A program made the position numbers and the translations under genes. From positions 190,918,501 to 190,982,500 of the forward strand of contig NC_084461.1 in assembly GCF_027409185.1 (NCBI RefSeq): a DNA stretch of 64,000 nucleotides, read 5' to 3'. Below, piece after piece: positions 20,305 through 31,699 of the stretch. Below the pieces are notes generated by a model. That model did not search any database, was not told the DNA's origin, and saw only the letters and a list, made by a program, of their open reading frames with translations. Position 1 is the stretch's first letter, and every line of letters begins with the position of its first letter. This DNA comes from Cynocephalus volans. Lineage: Eukaryota > Chordata > Mammalia > Dermoptera > Cynocephalidae.

Positions 20305-20560
20305 CCATGAGACTAGGGGTCAACAAACAGTGGCCTATGAGCCACATCTGGCCTGCAGATTTGCTTTTGTCAATAAGTGATACTGGAACACAGTTATGCC
20401 ATTTGTTTACATTTGTTTATGTCTGCTTTCCTTGACTCTGTTACCATGGCAGAATTGAGCAGTTGCAACAAGGACCATCTGGCTTGCAAAACTGAAAACA
20501 TTCACAGTCTAGCCCTTTATGGAAAGAGTTTGGAGAACCTACAGTCACCACTATACTAGG
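20305..20560 (+). mobile_element. hAT-type (MER1-group) non-autonomous DNA transposon remnant
   Basis: It starts 'aggggtcaacaaacagtggc', contains 'gatactggaacacagttatg', 'ttgagcagttgcaacaagga' and ends 'tctagccctttatggaaaga'. This order is a known mammalian hAT-derived repeat. A second, inverted copy lies at 61125-61355. Confidence 0.8.
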
Positions 20561-20564
20561 CAGG

Positions 20565-20720
20565 TCACACACAGGATTTCTAGTCTTTTCAGTAACCTTG
20601 TGAGGTATCACAACCTTTGCAGATGGGGAAACTGAGGCCCATGGGTCACACCAGGGTGGTAGAGCTGGGAATTGAAGCAGGTTTGTCTGACTATAAATTC
20701 TGTGCTTTTCTACAGCCTGT
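20565..20720 (-). mobile_element. MIR fragment
   Basis: 'tgcagatggggaaactgagg' near 20618 and 'gggtggtagagctgggaatt' near 20654 are reverse-complement MIR. Confidence 0.8.
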
Positions 20721-20734
20721 CACTTTATAAGCGT

Positions 20735-20820
20735 GTGTGACCTTTCTTTACGCATGAGGAACTGAGACTTAGGTGTTACCCGTTACCAGCATGGGGCGGT
20801 GAGAATCTGAGTGACTGTTG
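20735..20820 (-). mobile_element. Diverged MIR core
   Basis: 'cgcatgaggaactgagactt' near 20751 resembles a reverse-complement core. Little else is kept. Confidence 0.45.
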
Positions 20821-20849
20821 GTAGTTCCCTTGTCATTTTCTATGATTTC

Positions 20850-21065
20850 TATTATTATTACTATTGAGCGATTACAATAGGTCAGGCACGTTATAAGTAA
20901 TTATCACTTTGTCCTCACAGTAACTCTATGAGATAGGTCATGGTATTATCCCCAGTGTACAGATGGGGAAACCGAGGCCCAGACAGGGATTGCAATTTGC
21001 CCCAGCCCTCCTAGGGACAGCACTGGGATTTGAACCCTGTTGTGTTCCAACTCTCCAGTCTGCAG
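20850..21065 (-). mobile_element. MIR SINE, near full length
   Basis: 'taggtcaggcacgttataag' near 20878, 'ttatccccagtgtacagatg' near 20945, 'gggaaaccgaggcccagaca' near 20965 and 'cagcactgggatttgaaccc' near 21018 are in the expected order. Confidence 0.88.
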
Positions 21066-21194
21066 GCTTCATCTGCCTTTGGTGAACATCAGTCCTGTCC
21101 CCTCCCATACCTTGTGTTTTCATGGTCCAGATTCTCCAGAATGTTCCCATCTGTTATCACCTATGTGGTGTGCGTGGGAGGGAGGTGTGCAGAC

Positions 21195-21265
21195 AGTAAG
21201 TGGAGGAGGGAGTTATTATCTCTGTTTTCTCAGTGGGGAAACTGAGGCCCAGAGGGGCGAAGAGG
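21195..21265 (-). mobile_element. MIR core fragment
   Basis: 'cagtggggaaactgaggccc' near 21231 with 'ttattatctctgttttct' before it. Confidence 0.65.
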
Positions 21266-21269
21266 GCCT

Positions 21270-22010
21270 GTCCCGTTGGGACAGGAGAGCAGAGTTCCGT
21301 ATGTGGCTCAGACCTCCCTCCCGCCCTTGGATCAGAGCCAAACGCCTTCTCTCCTTCCCTCCCGCGGCGCCCTCCCTCAGGATCTTCCCCCCCAGGAGAG
21401 CCAGGAGGACAGTGATGGATTTGGGCCAGCGTTCATTTCCATCCTCCAGCCCACATCTCTGCTCGCTCTCCCTCCCTCTCCACAGCTCCTCCTGCAGACA
21501 GATGACAAGTGAGAACGTCTGTGACCCAGAGAAATTATCTTCCCTTCTCTTTCACCGCATAATTTTCTGCCCTCTCGTCTGGACAAGCCTGGGTGATTTT
21601 TAGCTACAAAAAAAAGGGGGAAAATTATCATTCAGAAAAAAAAAAAAAAATAGGAGGCTCGTAGCTATCCAACAGACAGGCTGTCTCCCCGGTGAAAATG
21701 AGAATCTCCTGTCTTATGAACTCGGGGGGACTTGGCAGTGGGTGTTCACACTCGCTAGATAATTGTGAGCACCCCGGAGGGCCAGGCCCATGGCCCCAGC
21801 AGATTCCAGTGGCTTGAGGCCCCATGCACTTTTCTGGGGGTGCACCAATGTCCAGCACATGTGGGAGCACACCTGGAGGACTTTGGGGGAAGACAACACT
21901 GTTGTGGGTCACCTGTGAGTCCTCCAGCATTATCTACTCTCCAGACTACTATGCTCAGGATCCAGGCAATTCGTCCCCCAGCCTGCGGCTTTCCGGAAGT
22001 TTCTTTCCCC
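21270..22010. other. Unique sequence, no gene recognised
   Basis: GC-rich first half with several retained CpGs (21350-21430), then 'tcaccgcataattttctgcc' and an A-rich stretch with a run of fifteen A ending near 21650. Open frames here lack splice signals on inspection. Confidence 0.35.
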
Positions 22011-22015
22011 CTCCC

Positions 22016-22066
22016 CACCATGCATATACACATGCACATGCACACACACCACCACATGTGCACACC
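22016..22066 (+). repeat. (CA)-rich microsatellite
   Basis: Alternating 'cacatgcaca' and 'cacacacacc' words. Confidence 0.75.
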
Positions 22067-22324
22067 CCAGAAGCTCAGGGCCTGCCCCACAGGCCGGCAA
22101 GCAAAGTATTACTGACTTATTTTTATAAACATCAGTTTTATTTTTCTGATTTAAAATTTCAAGAATTACAAGAAAAGATTTTAGCAAGTGAAGGTCCATC
22201 TATTTTCTCAACCTTGTAAGTAACCACTGCTAATGGGCTGGTGTCCATTTTTCCAGACTTTTCCATGCAAACATGAATATAAAAATGTACACACACACGC
22301 ACACACAACTCCCTGAATTCCTCA

Positions 22325-22520
22325 CCCAACATTGCTACTTACCGTGTGCCCTTAGGCAAGTTACTTAACCTCTCTGAATCTGTTTCCTCATCTGTAAAAT
22401 GGGCATAGTCATAGATTATAAGTTGCAGGGAAAATCAAATGAATTAATTAAGTGTAATGTGCTTAGAACAGGGCGGTGCATATAGGCAGTGTTCAATAAA
22501 CATTAGCTATTATTTTAGTG
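22325..22520 (+). mobile_element. MIR SINE, near full length
   Basis: 'cttaggcaagttacttaacc' at 22351-22370, 'tgtttcctcatctgtaaaat' at 22380-22399, 'gtgcttagaacagggcggtg' near 22459 and 'gtgttcaataaacattagct' near 22488 give a strong sense match. Confidence 0.92.
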
Positions 22521-22678
22521 TTCAAATTATGTACTGCGGAGCTCTGGGATGCTATGGGGTATCTCAGTTGGAGAAGATAGAGCACTGGAAAACAAGTCTC
22601 CTCCCCATGCCCCCACTGCCTCCCTTTTGTTTTCTTTGTTGTGATATGTCTGGCAAAATAGGTTCTCCTGCTTAAAAC

Positions 22679-22706
22679 CACACACACACACATACACACA
22701 CACACC
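22679..22706 (+). repeat. (CA)n microsatellite
   Basis: An 'acacacacacacac' run interrupted once by 'atac'. It directly precedes the tandem segment that follows. Confidence 0.85.
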
Positions 22707-23290
22707 AGTTGTAAAGCTGCTATGTCTGGCTAGGGCAATTGTCGGAATCCTGCCCACATAGCCAATTGTATTGCTAAGGCTTGGGCCCACAGACCCTTCA
22801 AATCAGTTGTACAGACTGGGCCACAGACCCCTCATGTGCCTAGCTGGGTCACCAGACCCCTTACATGCAGGACCACGAGCTAGGTAATTGGGAAAGATCC
22901 CGAGAGCCACTGGGAGATGACACGAGCTCAGTCCTCAGCTTCCTCAGCAGCAGCAGCTGCAGCAGTAGTGGTGCTGGCCTCTCGGGGCATCCCTGGGGCC
23001 CTGGCAGCAACAGCCTCCAGCAGCAGTAGTGGCCTCCCTGTGGCCCCACTCCCCGGGGCATCCTGGGGGGGGGGCACCGTGAATCAGAGTCATCCATCGT
23101 TTATACTTAAGTGTGATAACCCAAGACACCTGGGTGTGAGTCAGACAACCCAGGACACCTGGGTGCACATGCACAATTACATTAGACAATAACCAAGGAA
23201 CTCCTAGGCACATGTGCATATTTACATTAAATGCTCAGCAAGATTCTGAACACCTGAGGGGCCCTGACCATTCTCCTTCACTTTCCCTAC
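22707..23290. repeat. Unassigned segment with several nested tandem duplications
   Basis: Three imperfect units around 'gggcccacagacccttcaaa', 'gggccacagacccctcatgt' and 'gggtcaccagaccccttaca' lie at 22790-22865. A pair of units around 'gcagtagtggtgctggcctc' (22963) and 'agcagtagtggcctccctgt' (23024) follows, both leading into 'ggggcatcc'. Then come three units with 'agacacctgggtgtgagtca' (23124), 'ggacacctgggtgcacatgc' (23152) and 'ggaactcctaggcacatgtg' (23198). The segment matches no repeat I know and has no protein-like reading frame. An LTR U3 region or a lineage-specific minisatellite would be possible origins. Confidence 0.5.
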
Positions 23291-23334
23291 ATGCCAGTAT
23301 TGGGGTCAGAGCAAAGCTATTGTTACCAAACTAA

Positions 23335-23520
23335 GCTGGTCTAATCTGGCTGTGTGAACTTAGAGGAGTGACTTTGCCTCTCTGGGTCCCAGTTTCACCA
23401 TCTATAAAATGGGGATAATAATAGCATCCAGGGCTCCTGTGAGGAGTAACTTAGATAATGTGCATAAAACAGAGTGCAGTGTCTGGCTGCCCCCAAATAG
23501 TAGCTGTTGTTGTTACTCGT
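23335..23520 (+). mobile_element. MIR SINE fragment
   Basis: 'ggctgtgtgaacttagagga' near 23348, 'tataaaatggggataataat' near 23403 and 'gtgtctggctgcccccaaat' near 23480. Confidence 0.85.
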
Positions 23521-23524
23521 TAAC

Positions 23525-24145
23525 TCTGGATGTGACTTTGCATTGAACGGACTAGAGGGGGTCATGTTTTTGCTCAGGGCCTAGGAGCAACCATGGGATA
23601 TTTCAGGCAAAGCACCTGTTCTGTACCCTCCACCTCTCACAGACCTCCCTCTCCCCCAACCCATGGCTGTCAGTTTGGGGTCAGAGATGATCCTCAGGTG
23701 TTGATGAAACCCCTGAAATTATGCACACGCACATCCCGTTTGCATCCACTAAAAATGGTTTTCTTTCCAGGCAAAGATCCTTAGCTTTCATCAGATGCTC
23801 AAAGTGGCCATTAACCCAGGAGAGTTAAGAACCCCTGAGGCTTAACACAAGCTCTCTGCTTCTTGCAAAGACCTGCTTTTCTACTAGGGGGAAGCCAGGG
23901 TTTGAATCCTCTCAAATAGCATTCTGAAGATGCTTGATGGTCCCAGAGGGCTCTCCCTTTTCCACCTCATATTTTTGTGCAATCGGATTTTCTGCATATG
24001 CTTAAACGAAAACAACAGATTGCATCCAACTGAATGAAGAAGCAGGTTTGAGAATCCAGGTGTTTTCTATTAAGCCAGACATTACAGAGATTGCAAAAAA
24101 ATGTAAAAAAATGCCACTCTTCTCACTAGATTTTTATTTTTATTT
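23525..24145. other. Unique sequence, no gene recognised
   Basis: No repeat signature strong enough to name and no coding signal. Confidence 0.3.
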
Positions 24146-24149
24146 TTGG

Positions 24150-24365
24150 AAAATATTATTAGCTTTCCATAAAAGATGTTAATAGGCACTGGGTTTATTA
24201 CTGTTTTTTAAAAATGAATTAAGTATTTTAAAAAGTCTCAGTTTTAATTTCTAAAATAGTGAAAATCAATTGATATAACTCACATAAATGAAAGATCTTT
24301 GAGATCCTCAATATTTTAAGAGTATAAAGGTGTTCTGAGACCTAAAAAGTTTGAGAACTTCTGTC
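24150..24365 (+). mobile_element. Possible hAT-like DNA transposon remnant
   Basis: AT-rich sequence ending 'aaaagtttgagaacttctgt', which resembles the terminal inverted repeat ('gtttgagaaccactg') of MER-type hAT elements. The other end was not identified. Confidence 0.3.
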
Positions 24366-24823
24366 CTATGGAAATTTACCTGGTTGTGATAAAAGGGGTT
24401 GGGAAGCATCCAATTCTAACCCAGGGTTTGGTGGGGGCTTTGGCTATAGAGCATCCTGGGAGATATGGTAGGCAAGCAGGCCAGTAGCAGGAAAAAGGGG
24501 TGGATTAAGGTCATCTGGACAGTAGCCAGGGATAGCCACTCCTAAGTTTCATAAAATCAGCAATGGACATGTAATAATATGGAGAAAATAGTATTTTCTA
24601 GAATTCCTCTCAGTGGGGAGCTTTGTATGAGGCTGGACACTGATAACATGCTTGGAGTAGGGAGTAAGACCCTTGAGTAGCAAGTAACAATGATGGTTGC
24701 TAACCAGCCTTCTAAGAACTGTCTACCTAGTAACTAATGCAAGACCATTCTTTGCTAAAAAGGATATGCAAGTTTGGGGCAGAGCAGAATTGCTACAGTT
24801 CATGAAGGAGAGGCTGAGGTTTG

Positions 24824-24838
24824 CCACCAGGGGGCACT
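24824..24838 (+). promoter_or_regulatory. Near-consensus CTCF-binding motif
   Basis: CCACCAGGGGGCACT matches the CTCF core closely, with the preceding 'tttg' also acceptable. It lies in unique sequence. Core orientation is plus. Occupancy cannot be judged from sequence. Confidence 0.55.
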
Positions 24839-24839
24839 C

Positions 24840-26560
24840 TTTTTTTTGCCATCTCTCCAAGAAGCTCTGGGATGCTCCTCAAAACAAGGCTGAGCAAATA
24901 CCTTTACTGGTTTTTTGTTTGAAGGGTCACCAAATTATTAACTATACTGGGCAGAAAATCTGGGCTGACTGCAAAGAGAGAACAAATGGAGAAGCAGGTG
25001 GGATCTGAAAAGAGGCATATAAGGACTCCTGGGCAGGAAAGTGCTCCCTTCTCCATCAGAGTGAGTTTATGGCATTGAAAATCTCCAGATCCAAAGAGAA
25101 AATACTGACTCTCTCAGTAGGAGAAGGTGCTTGCTGGGAAACATCTTCAGGGGCTCCAAGGAAGGTGAAAATTCTGTCAGCCCTAGAAGGAAGCTGGTGA
25201 TAGGAAAGAATGCTTCTTGGCCAACCTGCAAGGATCATTTAATATATGAAAGCCTTTTCTTCAAGGAAAAGATTCAAAGGATTCAAACCCAAGGTTGACT
25301 CACGTGAGACGTGGCTGCCTTTGCAGGTTTGAGGTTGATAATCAGGGCATTGATCTGCCTTGTTAAAGAGGCTAAGATTCTTCTTCTTCCCCTCTGTTCC
25401 TAGCTTTCTCTGAGCAAGTAGAGCACTTTCTTCCCACCTGATGAAGTGCTGAAAGCTCTTGAAAAACAAGAAGGTTCTGAAACACAGATGTGAAGCCAGA
25501 GGTATTTCTTTCACAGGTTAGCTCCAGGGCAGTTAGCTATGAGAAAGACAAGCCATGCCAGGCTTTAAATGGGAAGGGCAAAAGTTTGAAGATTAGAGGG
25601 ACCTGTGGGTGACTCCCAACTCTCAGATCTTACTTCCAGAACATTCCAAAACATTCCTGTGGTCTGGGCCCAACCACTGAATCTCCATCAGTCAGGGTGC
25701 TGGCAGAAAAGACATGGTAATTAGGAGGGTTTAATAAAGGAACAAAGGCACAGGTGAGGTTAAGAGACACTAGAAAGGGGAGCCAACTGCCTCTGGACTA
25801 GCAATAGTGGGGATCCATTACAACTTCTGCCTGGAGGAGACAAGGGGAGGCAGAAGTTACTGGTACTCAGAGAGCTCATGCATTCTCAATGGGGTCTATA
25901 TCACCTCAAAAGGGGGCAAAAATTGGTTCTTGGGGGTGAAACAAATCTTACTGTTTTTATGTTTTTATGTAGGAAGCACAAATATACATACAGTACATAA
26001 ACACGTATACATTCTGTGGTATTACAATTTCATGGGGGAAAGTGATTAGGTAAAAAAAAAAAAGTCTAAATAGTCTCTTTAAGGGGATGATGATGAAAAA
26101 CAGGTTGCTGTAGCTGCTGGTGAGGACTGGTGTCAGGAGCCATGGCCTCCAGTAGAGGGAGACAGTGAACTCGTGGTGATCCCGCAGCAGGGGGGGTCAG
26201 GTAAATTAATACCCCAACCTCTTTCCCTTCCTGCCCTCAGGTCTTCTGCCAGCATCTCTCCTACTGGCCAGACACAACTGGAAACCTGAAGGGGAGTCTG
26301 TGGATGTAATCCCCATGGGCCGGCGTCCTGGGCACAGAGCCGGGTGGAGAGCGCTGCAGAGTGGATCCAAAGGGGCACACAGATGATGTCCAGATCTGAT
26401 CCTGAGTGAACTTCCACTATTTCCAAGCTGAATGACTCTGGACAAGATCTGTTTGACTCCATGATCACCCTGGCTTCCCAGCTCTGCGTTGGAAACTATG
26501 TTCCTCTCTACCTCTTTATCTAAGAAACTGGGCTAGAAGCTGAGTGATTTGAAAGTGAAT
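24840..26560. other. Unique or highly diverged sequence, no gene recognised
   Basis: Long AT/GC-balanced stretch. A phrase 'taggagggtttaataaagga' near 25722 hints at an old dispersed repeat. A weaker CTCF-like core ('ctccagtagagggagac') occurs near 26147. No convincing exon is seen on either strand. Confidence 0.35.
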
Positions 26561-26564
26561 ATGT

Positions 26565-26715
26565 TGATTATGATATTTGAGAAGCTTATGGTTTAACAGG
26601 GAGACAGACATGCAGAAAGGGCACCTGCAGGGAGGTAAGTCGAGGGACGTATGAAGGTTACGTGAGGTGAGGAGGAGGAGAAGGGGATCCCAGCTGGACT
26701 GGGCCCTGAGAGATG
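26565..26715 (-). mobile_element. Diverged L2 fragment
   Basis: 'gaagcttatggtttaacagg' near 26581 followed by 'gagacagacatgcagaaa' resembles reverse-complement L2. Confidence 0.5.
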
Positions 26716-26739
26716 GGTAGTGCACTTCACACTGCAGTC

Positions 26740-26965
26740 TAGTCTGCCTCTGTTCATACTATTATTCCATCTTGGAATGCTTATCCGCCTCTCCTCCTGT
26801 TTAGCTTTGATCTATCCAACTTGAGATACATCTTCTCCACAAGTCTTTTCTTCTCTGATGTGAGGTCTATGGCAACTTCTTTCTTGAGATTTCTTGGAGT
26901 TAGAGACAATCCCAATGTTTAATTATTTCTGATATCTTGTTTCCACTAACAGACAGCAAACATCT
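26740..26965 (+). mobile_element. Possible L2 fragment
   Basis: 'ttggaatgcttatccgcctc' near 26773 is like the 'tggaatgc' region of sense L2, with a diverged remainder. Confidence 0.4.
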
Positions 26966-27041
26966 GGAGGGAGAGAAGGCAGGGCCCAGGGCTAAGTCAG
27001 AACTGAGGGCTCCATGGACAGCTGTAGATTGGCTCATTAGA

Positions 27042-27195
27042 GCAGCAGTCCTCAATCCTGCCTGCCCAGCAAAATTACCCGAAGAGCTTTAAAACCAATG
27101 TCTCAGATGAGTTATTCCAGAATCTCTGGGGATAGGGTCGAGGCAAGGATTTTTTAAAAAACTCCCAGGTGATCCTCACACGCAGCCAGGTACAC
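27042..27195 (+). mobile_element. MER5A-type hAT non-autonomous transposon
   Basis: 'gcagtcctcaatcctgcctg' at the left end, 'cagaatctctggggataggg' near 27119 and 'ctcccaggtgatcctcacac' with 'gcagccagg' on the right reproduce the near-palindromic MER5A layout over most of its 190-base length. Confidence 0.8.
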
Positions 27196-27244
27196 AATGA
27201 ATCAAATGATGTTCCTTATAACTGGATTCCATATACATGTGTAT

Positions 27245-27690
27245 ATCTCTATCCTTTCTGATGATTTAATTGAGGTATAACTTAGATAATGTGCACATTT
27301 CAATGAATTTTTGCCTGTGAATATGCCCTGTAACTACTACTCAGATTATGATATACATTTCCACTCCAAGGTTAACCACTGTTCTGACTCCTATCACTAC
27401 TACTAGTTTCGTTCTTCTTGAACCTGATGCCAGTGGAATCACACAGCGATTTGTGCCTGGCTTCTTTCACTTAACAGTGTGTCTGTGAGATTCATCCATG
27501 TGGCTGTAAATATCGGTGGTTTCTTTTTCATTGCTGAGCAGTATTCTGTGTGTAAATATGCACCATTTGTTTACCCGTTCTCTGTTGATAGACATTTGGG
27601 TTGCTCCCAGTCTTCAACTGTTGCAAATAAAGCTCCTATGAACATTCTTACATAGATCTTTGGTGTGTATATTCTTATTTTAATGATATT
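27245..27690 (+). mobile_element. Old L1 3' end fragment
   Basis: 'ttaattgaggtataacttag' near 27267, 'ggcttctttcacttaacagt' near 27459, 'ttcattgctgagcagtattc' near 27527 and 'agacatttgggttgctccca' near 27590 are in the order of an L1 3'UTR. It is 5' truncated, as is usual, and lacks coding capacity. Confidence 0.9.
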
Positions 27691-27694
27691 TTAT

Positions 27695-28180
27695 TCCTTT
27701 CTCCCTTCACCTTATACCCCAAATCCAATCTTCAGTGGTAAGTGTGACAATGCCAACACTTCCTTTGAGTTAGGATAGAGAAGTAGGTGCTGCATCTCTG
27801 CAACTGGAGAAAGGTGCAACCTGCTTTCCAGGACAGAAAGCAGAAGCCAAGTCCAAGCTACACAGGGTTTTTGCACATCTCTTAGCTCCATCCTTGTAAG
27901 TCTTTGTGTTTAAAATAACATCAAGGCCTTGGGATACTTCCTCTAAATTGCTCTATCCTGAAGTGTCCCAGACAATGTTAACATTGTCATTAGCTTGATC
28001 TTTAGCATTTTTATGTCACACCTGGACTTTTGAAGGTGCAGAGTGGACTGATACCGGTTGACAAGCAGCTGGAAGCACATTCCCTAGCACAGAATGTGAC
28101 ACAATGTTCTAGATTATTCCTGGGACAGCTACCTTGGAATCCGTCTTTTATGATAATAATACTTTGGTCTTCGATGATCC
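27695..28180. other. Unique sequence, no gene recognised
   Basis: No clear repeat or coding signal. Confidence 0.3.
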
Positions 28181-28184
28181 CAGC

Positions 28185-28240
28185 CCCCAGGGCAGAATGT
28201 ACATAGTAGGTATTTATTCAACATATATTTTTTGATTAAA
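28185..28240 (+). mobile_element. L2 3' terminus remnant
   Basis: 'tagtaggtatttattcaaca' near 28205 is the L2 3' terminal phrase. Confidence 0.45.
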
Positions 28241-28244
28241 TGTC

Positions 28245-29100
28245 AACATGCTACATGCTTAGGCAGGGAGAGAGAGCTGTGTATTCAGTATTTAAACTAC
28301 AGTATTGGTGCCTTCTCTTTGGGGCTGATGGTTTCTCTGGGCCCAATTGGACTTTGACCCAAGCTGGCATTCGATTAAGCAGGCAGGATCAGGACGGCCC
28401 TGATGCCACATTCTTGGAACCAAGGCACTCAGACTCACACATTCATCCCATCTCTTGTAATTTGTGCTTTAAGCCATCCACAACCGTGAGGCCTCAACCC
28501 TAGGATATCTGCATTTTGTGGCCCTTGTATGATTCGTGCTTCAATGCACACCTTTGCTTAACAAGAATTTATGTGGGTCTTGAGTGAACACAAAAACCAA
28601 ACACATGTTTTTTTGTTGGTGTTCTAATGTCGTGTAAAGAATTTGCACATTCCATAAACTTTCTTTCCTATTCCACAAAGAGTTTATTGTCACAGTGTGC
28701 CTCAAACCCTGACTTTTCAGGGCTTGTGCACAAAGATTTTCTATTCCTCCCTGCTGTTTACTCTTCATCGTCTTTGGTCCTTCCCCATCCAGGCTCAAGG
28801 GACACAAATTTAAAAAAGCAGAAAGCCATCTTTCTCAAATGGTGATGTCTGCTCACCAAAACTACTTTTGGGTGAAATAAGAATCACATGTAAAATAAGG
28901 ACCATATCTAATTTGATTCATTCCTTCTTAGCCCTTCCCAACAAATATGGAACTTGAAGCGGAGATATTGAAGCAAGCAATAGGTTCCTTTTACCATCAA
29001 AGAAGGCTCTTCCATACATGTGCTCCAGCTTAAAATCTTGAGGCTGTTGCTTTGGAATCCAGACTCAACCATATTGTTATTCACTGGTCCCCAGCCCCAA
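28245..29100. other. Unique sequence, no gene recognised
   Basis: No repeat I can name. Open frames are short and not bounded by plausible splice sites. Confidence 0.3.
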
Positions 29101-29104
29101 ACCC

Positions 29105-29520
29105 TTAATCCACATATCAGCTCAGGTATACTTTTGAGAGCAAGTAACAGAAAAGCCGACTAATTATGTCTTAAACAGACGGGGGCCATTCTTCTCACGT
29201 AATAAAAAGACTGGAGAGAGGTGCCTGGGGTGGATTACGTGGCACATAGGTCTTTGTGAGTCTCTTGGCCTTTCCCTTAAGGTTACAAAATAGCTGCTGC
29301 AGCTCCAGACGTCACATCTGAGTTAAAGGAAGAAAAAAGAGGAAAAGGAAGAGGACTGCAGTTTCACTTTTTTTTTTTTTTTTTAAATCAGGAAAACAAA
29401 AATCTTCCCAGAAAGCTCTACCAGATCTCTGTTTACATCGAATTGGCTGGAACTCTGTCTTAGATGCCCCTAGCTGCCAGAGGGGCTGGGAAAGTGAGTG
29501 GAAGGGGAGAGAACAGGCGA
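29105..29520 (+). mobile_element. Ancient interspersed repeat split by a T run
   Basis: 'agagcaagtaacagaaaagc' near 29137, 'tagctgctgcagctccagac' near 29291, 'tcttcccagaaagctctacc' near 29403 and 'gaggggctgggaaagtgagt' near 29480 follow an old mammalian repeat whose name I do not recall with certainty. An uninterrupted T run at about 29369-29386 sits inside it. Confidence 0.45.
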
Positions 29521-29779
29521 AGGGGGACTGGAAACAGCGGGTGGTCTGACAGCATCTGCTGCATCCTGTCTTCACCCCAGCCACCCATCCTTCCTGGCTA
29601 CATCACTTATCTTTCCTATCTCAGTGAACCGGGAGCCCTCTACAGCTGCCTCTGTGTGGCTCAACGTCTCTCCAGTCCCTCATGACACCATCCATTGTGT
29701 TCCAGGAAGCCCGGCCAACTTCAAGTCCTCAAACACAACGTCTCCCTGCTTCTGGACCTTCTGATGTGCTTGTCCCTCC

Positions 29780-30062
29780 CCACAAGGTGCTGCTGGCCCA
29801 GCTCAACTCAGAACACTTGGGTGGTGTCTTTTTAGCCTTCAAGCCTTGGCTTAAACGTCACTTCCTCAGGGTGGCCTTCCTGGACCACCTCAACCAAAGT
29901 CAATCCTTTCTTTAACTCTTACCCCTATTTGAAACCATACATTGAATTGTTCCTGTCTGATTTCCCACGAGACTTCAGGGGGTAAGAACTTTTCATCTTA
30001 GCAGCATGTCGTTGTGCAAAGCCCAGGAGATCAATAGATACTTGTCGACTAAATGAGTGAAT
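29780..30062 (+). mobile_element. L2 LINE 3' fragment
   Basis: 'ttggcttaaacgtcacttcc' near 29847, 'agggtggccttcctggacca' near 29868 and the tail 'tactt...actaaatgagtgaa' near 30040 fit sense L2. Confidence 0.8.
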
Positions 30063-30199
30063 ATGTGAAGAAAAGCAGGGAAAATGCTGATGGCCTCTGC
30101 ACTATGCATGGACATTAAGTGGGGACTGTGGCTCAAATACTGCCAGAACAGTAAATGGTTATAAGAGAATTCTTGTTAGGAGAAAAATGCGTTGTGTAC

Positions 30200-30228
30200 A
30201 CAAACACACACACACACGCACGCACACT
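30200..30228 (+). repeat. (CA)n microsatellite
   Basis: 'acacacacacacacgcacgc' with an A-rich flank. Confidence 0.85.
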
Positions 30229-30639
30229 CCAAAATAAAACAAGAAAAAAGCAGAGTAATATTCAGGCATGAAAAAAAGCACATTCTCACATTTCACCTCC
30301 AGCCTTTTTGCTTCATTCCTCCATCTTGAGGACCATGAGGATGAGGACAGGCAGTATCAGTGGACAGGTAACAGAATTAATCATTGGCAGTGGCCGTCTT
30401 ATTTTTAGGCCCAAATGCATTTCTTTCACAGCGGTGTTGCTAGGTCTTGCTAATCGGGCCTCTGCATGGAGGGCCTGGGCTGTATTTTATACGTAATGCA
30501 CATGTGCTCCTTTGTTTGAAAGAGGCTCAGCCTGAAAACTGCCTGGTCTGCCTGGCTAGAGGGGTCTCAATGCACCTGTGAAGGCCACTAGAGTTGACCC
30601 TTTTCATCCTGGCAACCTCCCACTTTGATGCCCCTGTTC

Positions 30640-30770
30640 TAAGAGGTCATCTCCCTGCAAAGGTCATTTCCTCTAAGCTATTGCTCTCTAAAGCCAGGGA
30701 ATGTGTCTCTCATCTCTGTCACCCCAGTGCACGGCACCTAGTGGGTGCTTATTAAATGCTCGTTGCATTT
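30640..30770 (+). mobile_element. L2 3' end fragment
   Basis: 'aaagccagggaatgtgtctc' near 30690, 'cagtgcacggcacctagtgg' near 30725 and 'gcttattaaatgctcgttgc' near 30747 are sense L2. Confidence 0.8.
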
Positions 30771-30774
30771 ATAT

Positions 30775-31695
30775 CTGATTCCCACCTTCTTCTGGCCTTT
30801 CAGAAGGCTCTGCACCTCTCATGAGTTTGTTTAATTCATTCTTGTCTCATTAACCCCACACCCTATTTTGAGCTCTTTTAAGTGCAGGGTCTGTGGCTTG
30901 GCCCATTGCAGAGCTCTGGGACTCCAGAGTCGATGCCTGGCTTTCAGAATGCTGCGGGCAAAATCCCTGCTTCTGTAAACTCTGAACAAAGCTGGATGCT
31001 GCTTTCTGGTAAAGGACGTTATAAGGAAGCTTGGGGAAGGATGTCTCCCCACCCCTGCAAACCTTTCTCTGTCCCATTTTTGCCTCTGGAATCTTCTGGA
31101 TTTGGAGAGCATCAGTTCCACATGAAAGGAGGCATGAGAGAACCACGTGGGTGGAGACAGGAGCAAGAATCAGTCTCTTCCAAGGCACCGTCTGCAATTA
31201 CCTCCAGAGCCTTCTGGGTAAAGCCCCCAGACATATCTTTATCTTGTTCCTTCATGGACAATCGCAGGCAGCCCAGACAGTACTCTCTCCATGCATGATG
31301 ATTGCTGTATTCTATCCATCAAGTCATGCTTGCCTTTTTGGAACCTCCGTCCACCCAAATTCTGCTCCAGTTCCACTTTTGAGGGAGGGCGTGTTCACCA
31401 TCCGGTGTCCAAAGTCGGGCCACCTCAGGGTGGAATCAAGTGAGTCCGCTGTATAAAGCACAGACACTGCCTGCTCTGCAGAAGGGGCAGGACCTGCCAC
31501 TTTGCAGGTCTGGGTGGCCCCAGGTGAGGTACATGGCAGGTGGGTGTTGCAGGGAGTAAGCGGTCGGGACCTCGATAGCATCTTCCCTGTCAAGGACAGG
31601 AGGGTGACCATCTGGGCCTCAGCTGGAGCCTGCAGAGTCAGCCCAAGCCTTTTCTCTCCAGTGATGCCGTTATCAAAACCAGAAGAAGGAGGTTG
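30775..31695. other. Unique sequence, no gene recognised
   Basis: Mixed unique sequence. The longer minus-strand frame across 31324-31881 has no acceptor or donor at sensible places and no protein-like composition. Confidence 0.3.
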
Positions 31696-31699
31696 AATA

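Noticed and set aside
22457..23219. Small proteins with Ser/Ala repeats near 22.9 kb
   Set aside because: They come from 'cagcag' words in the tandem segment. Frames change with each unit.
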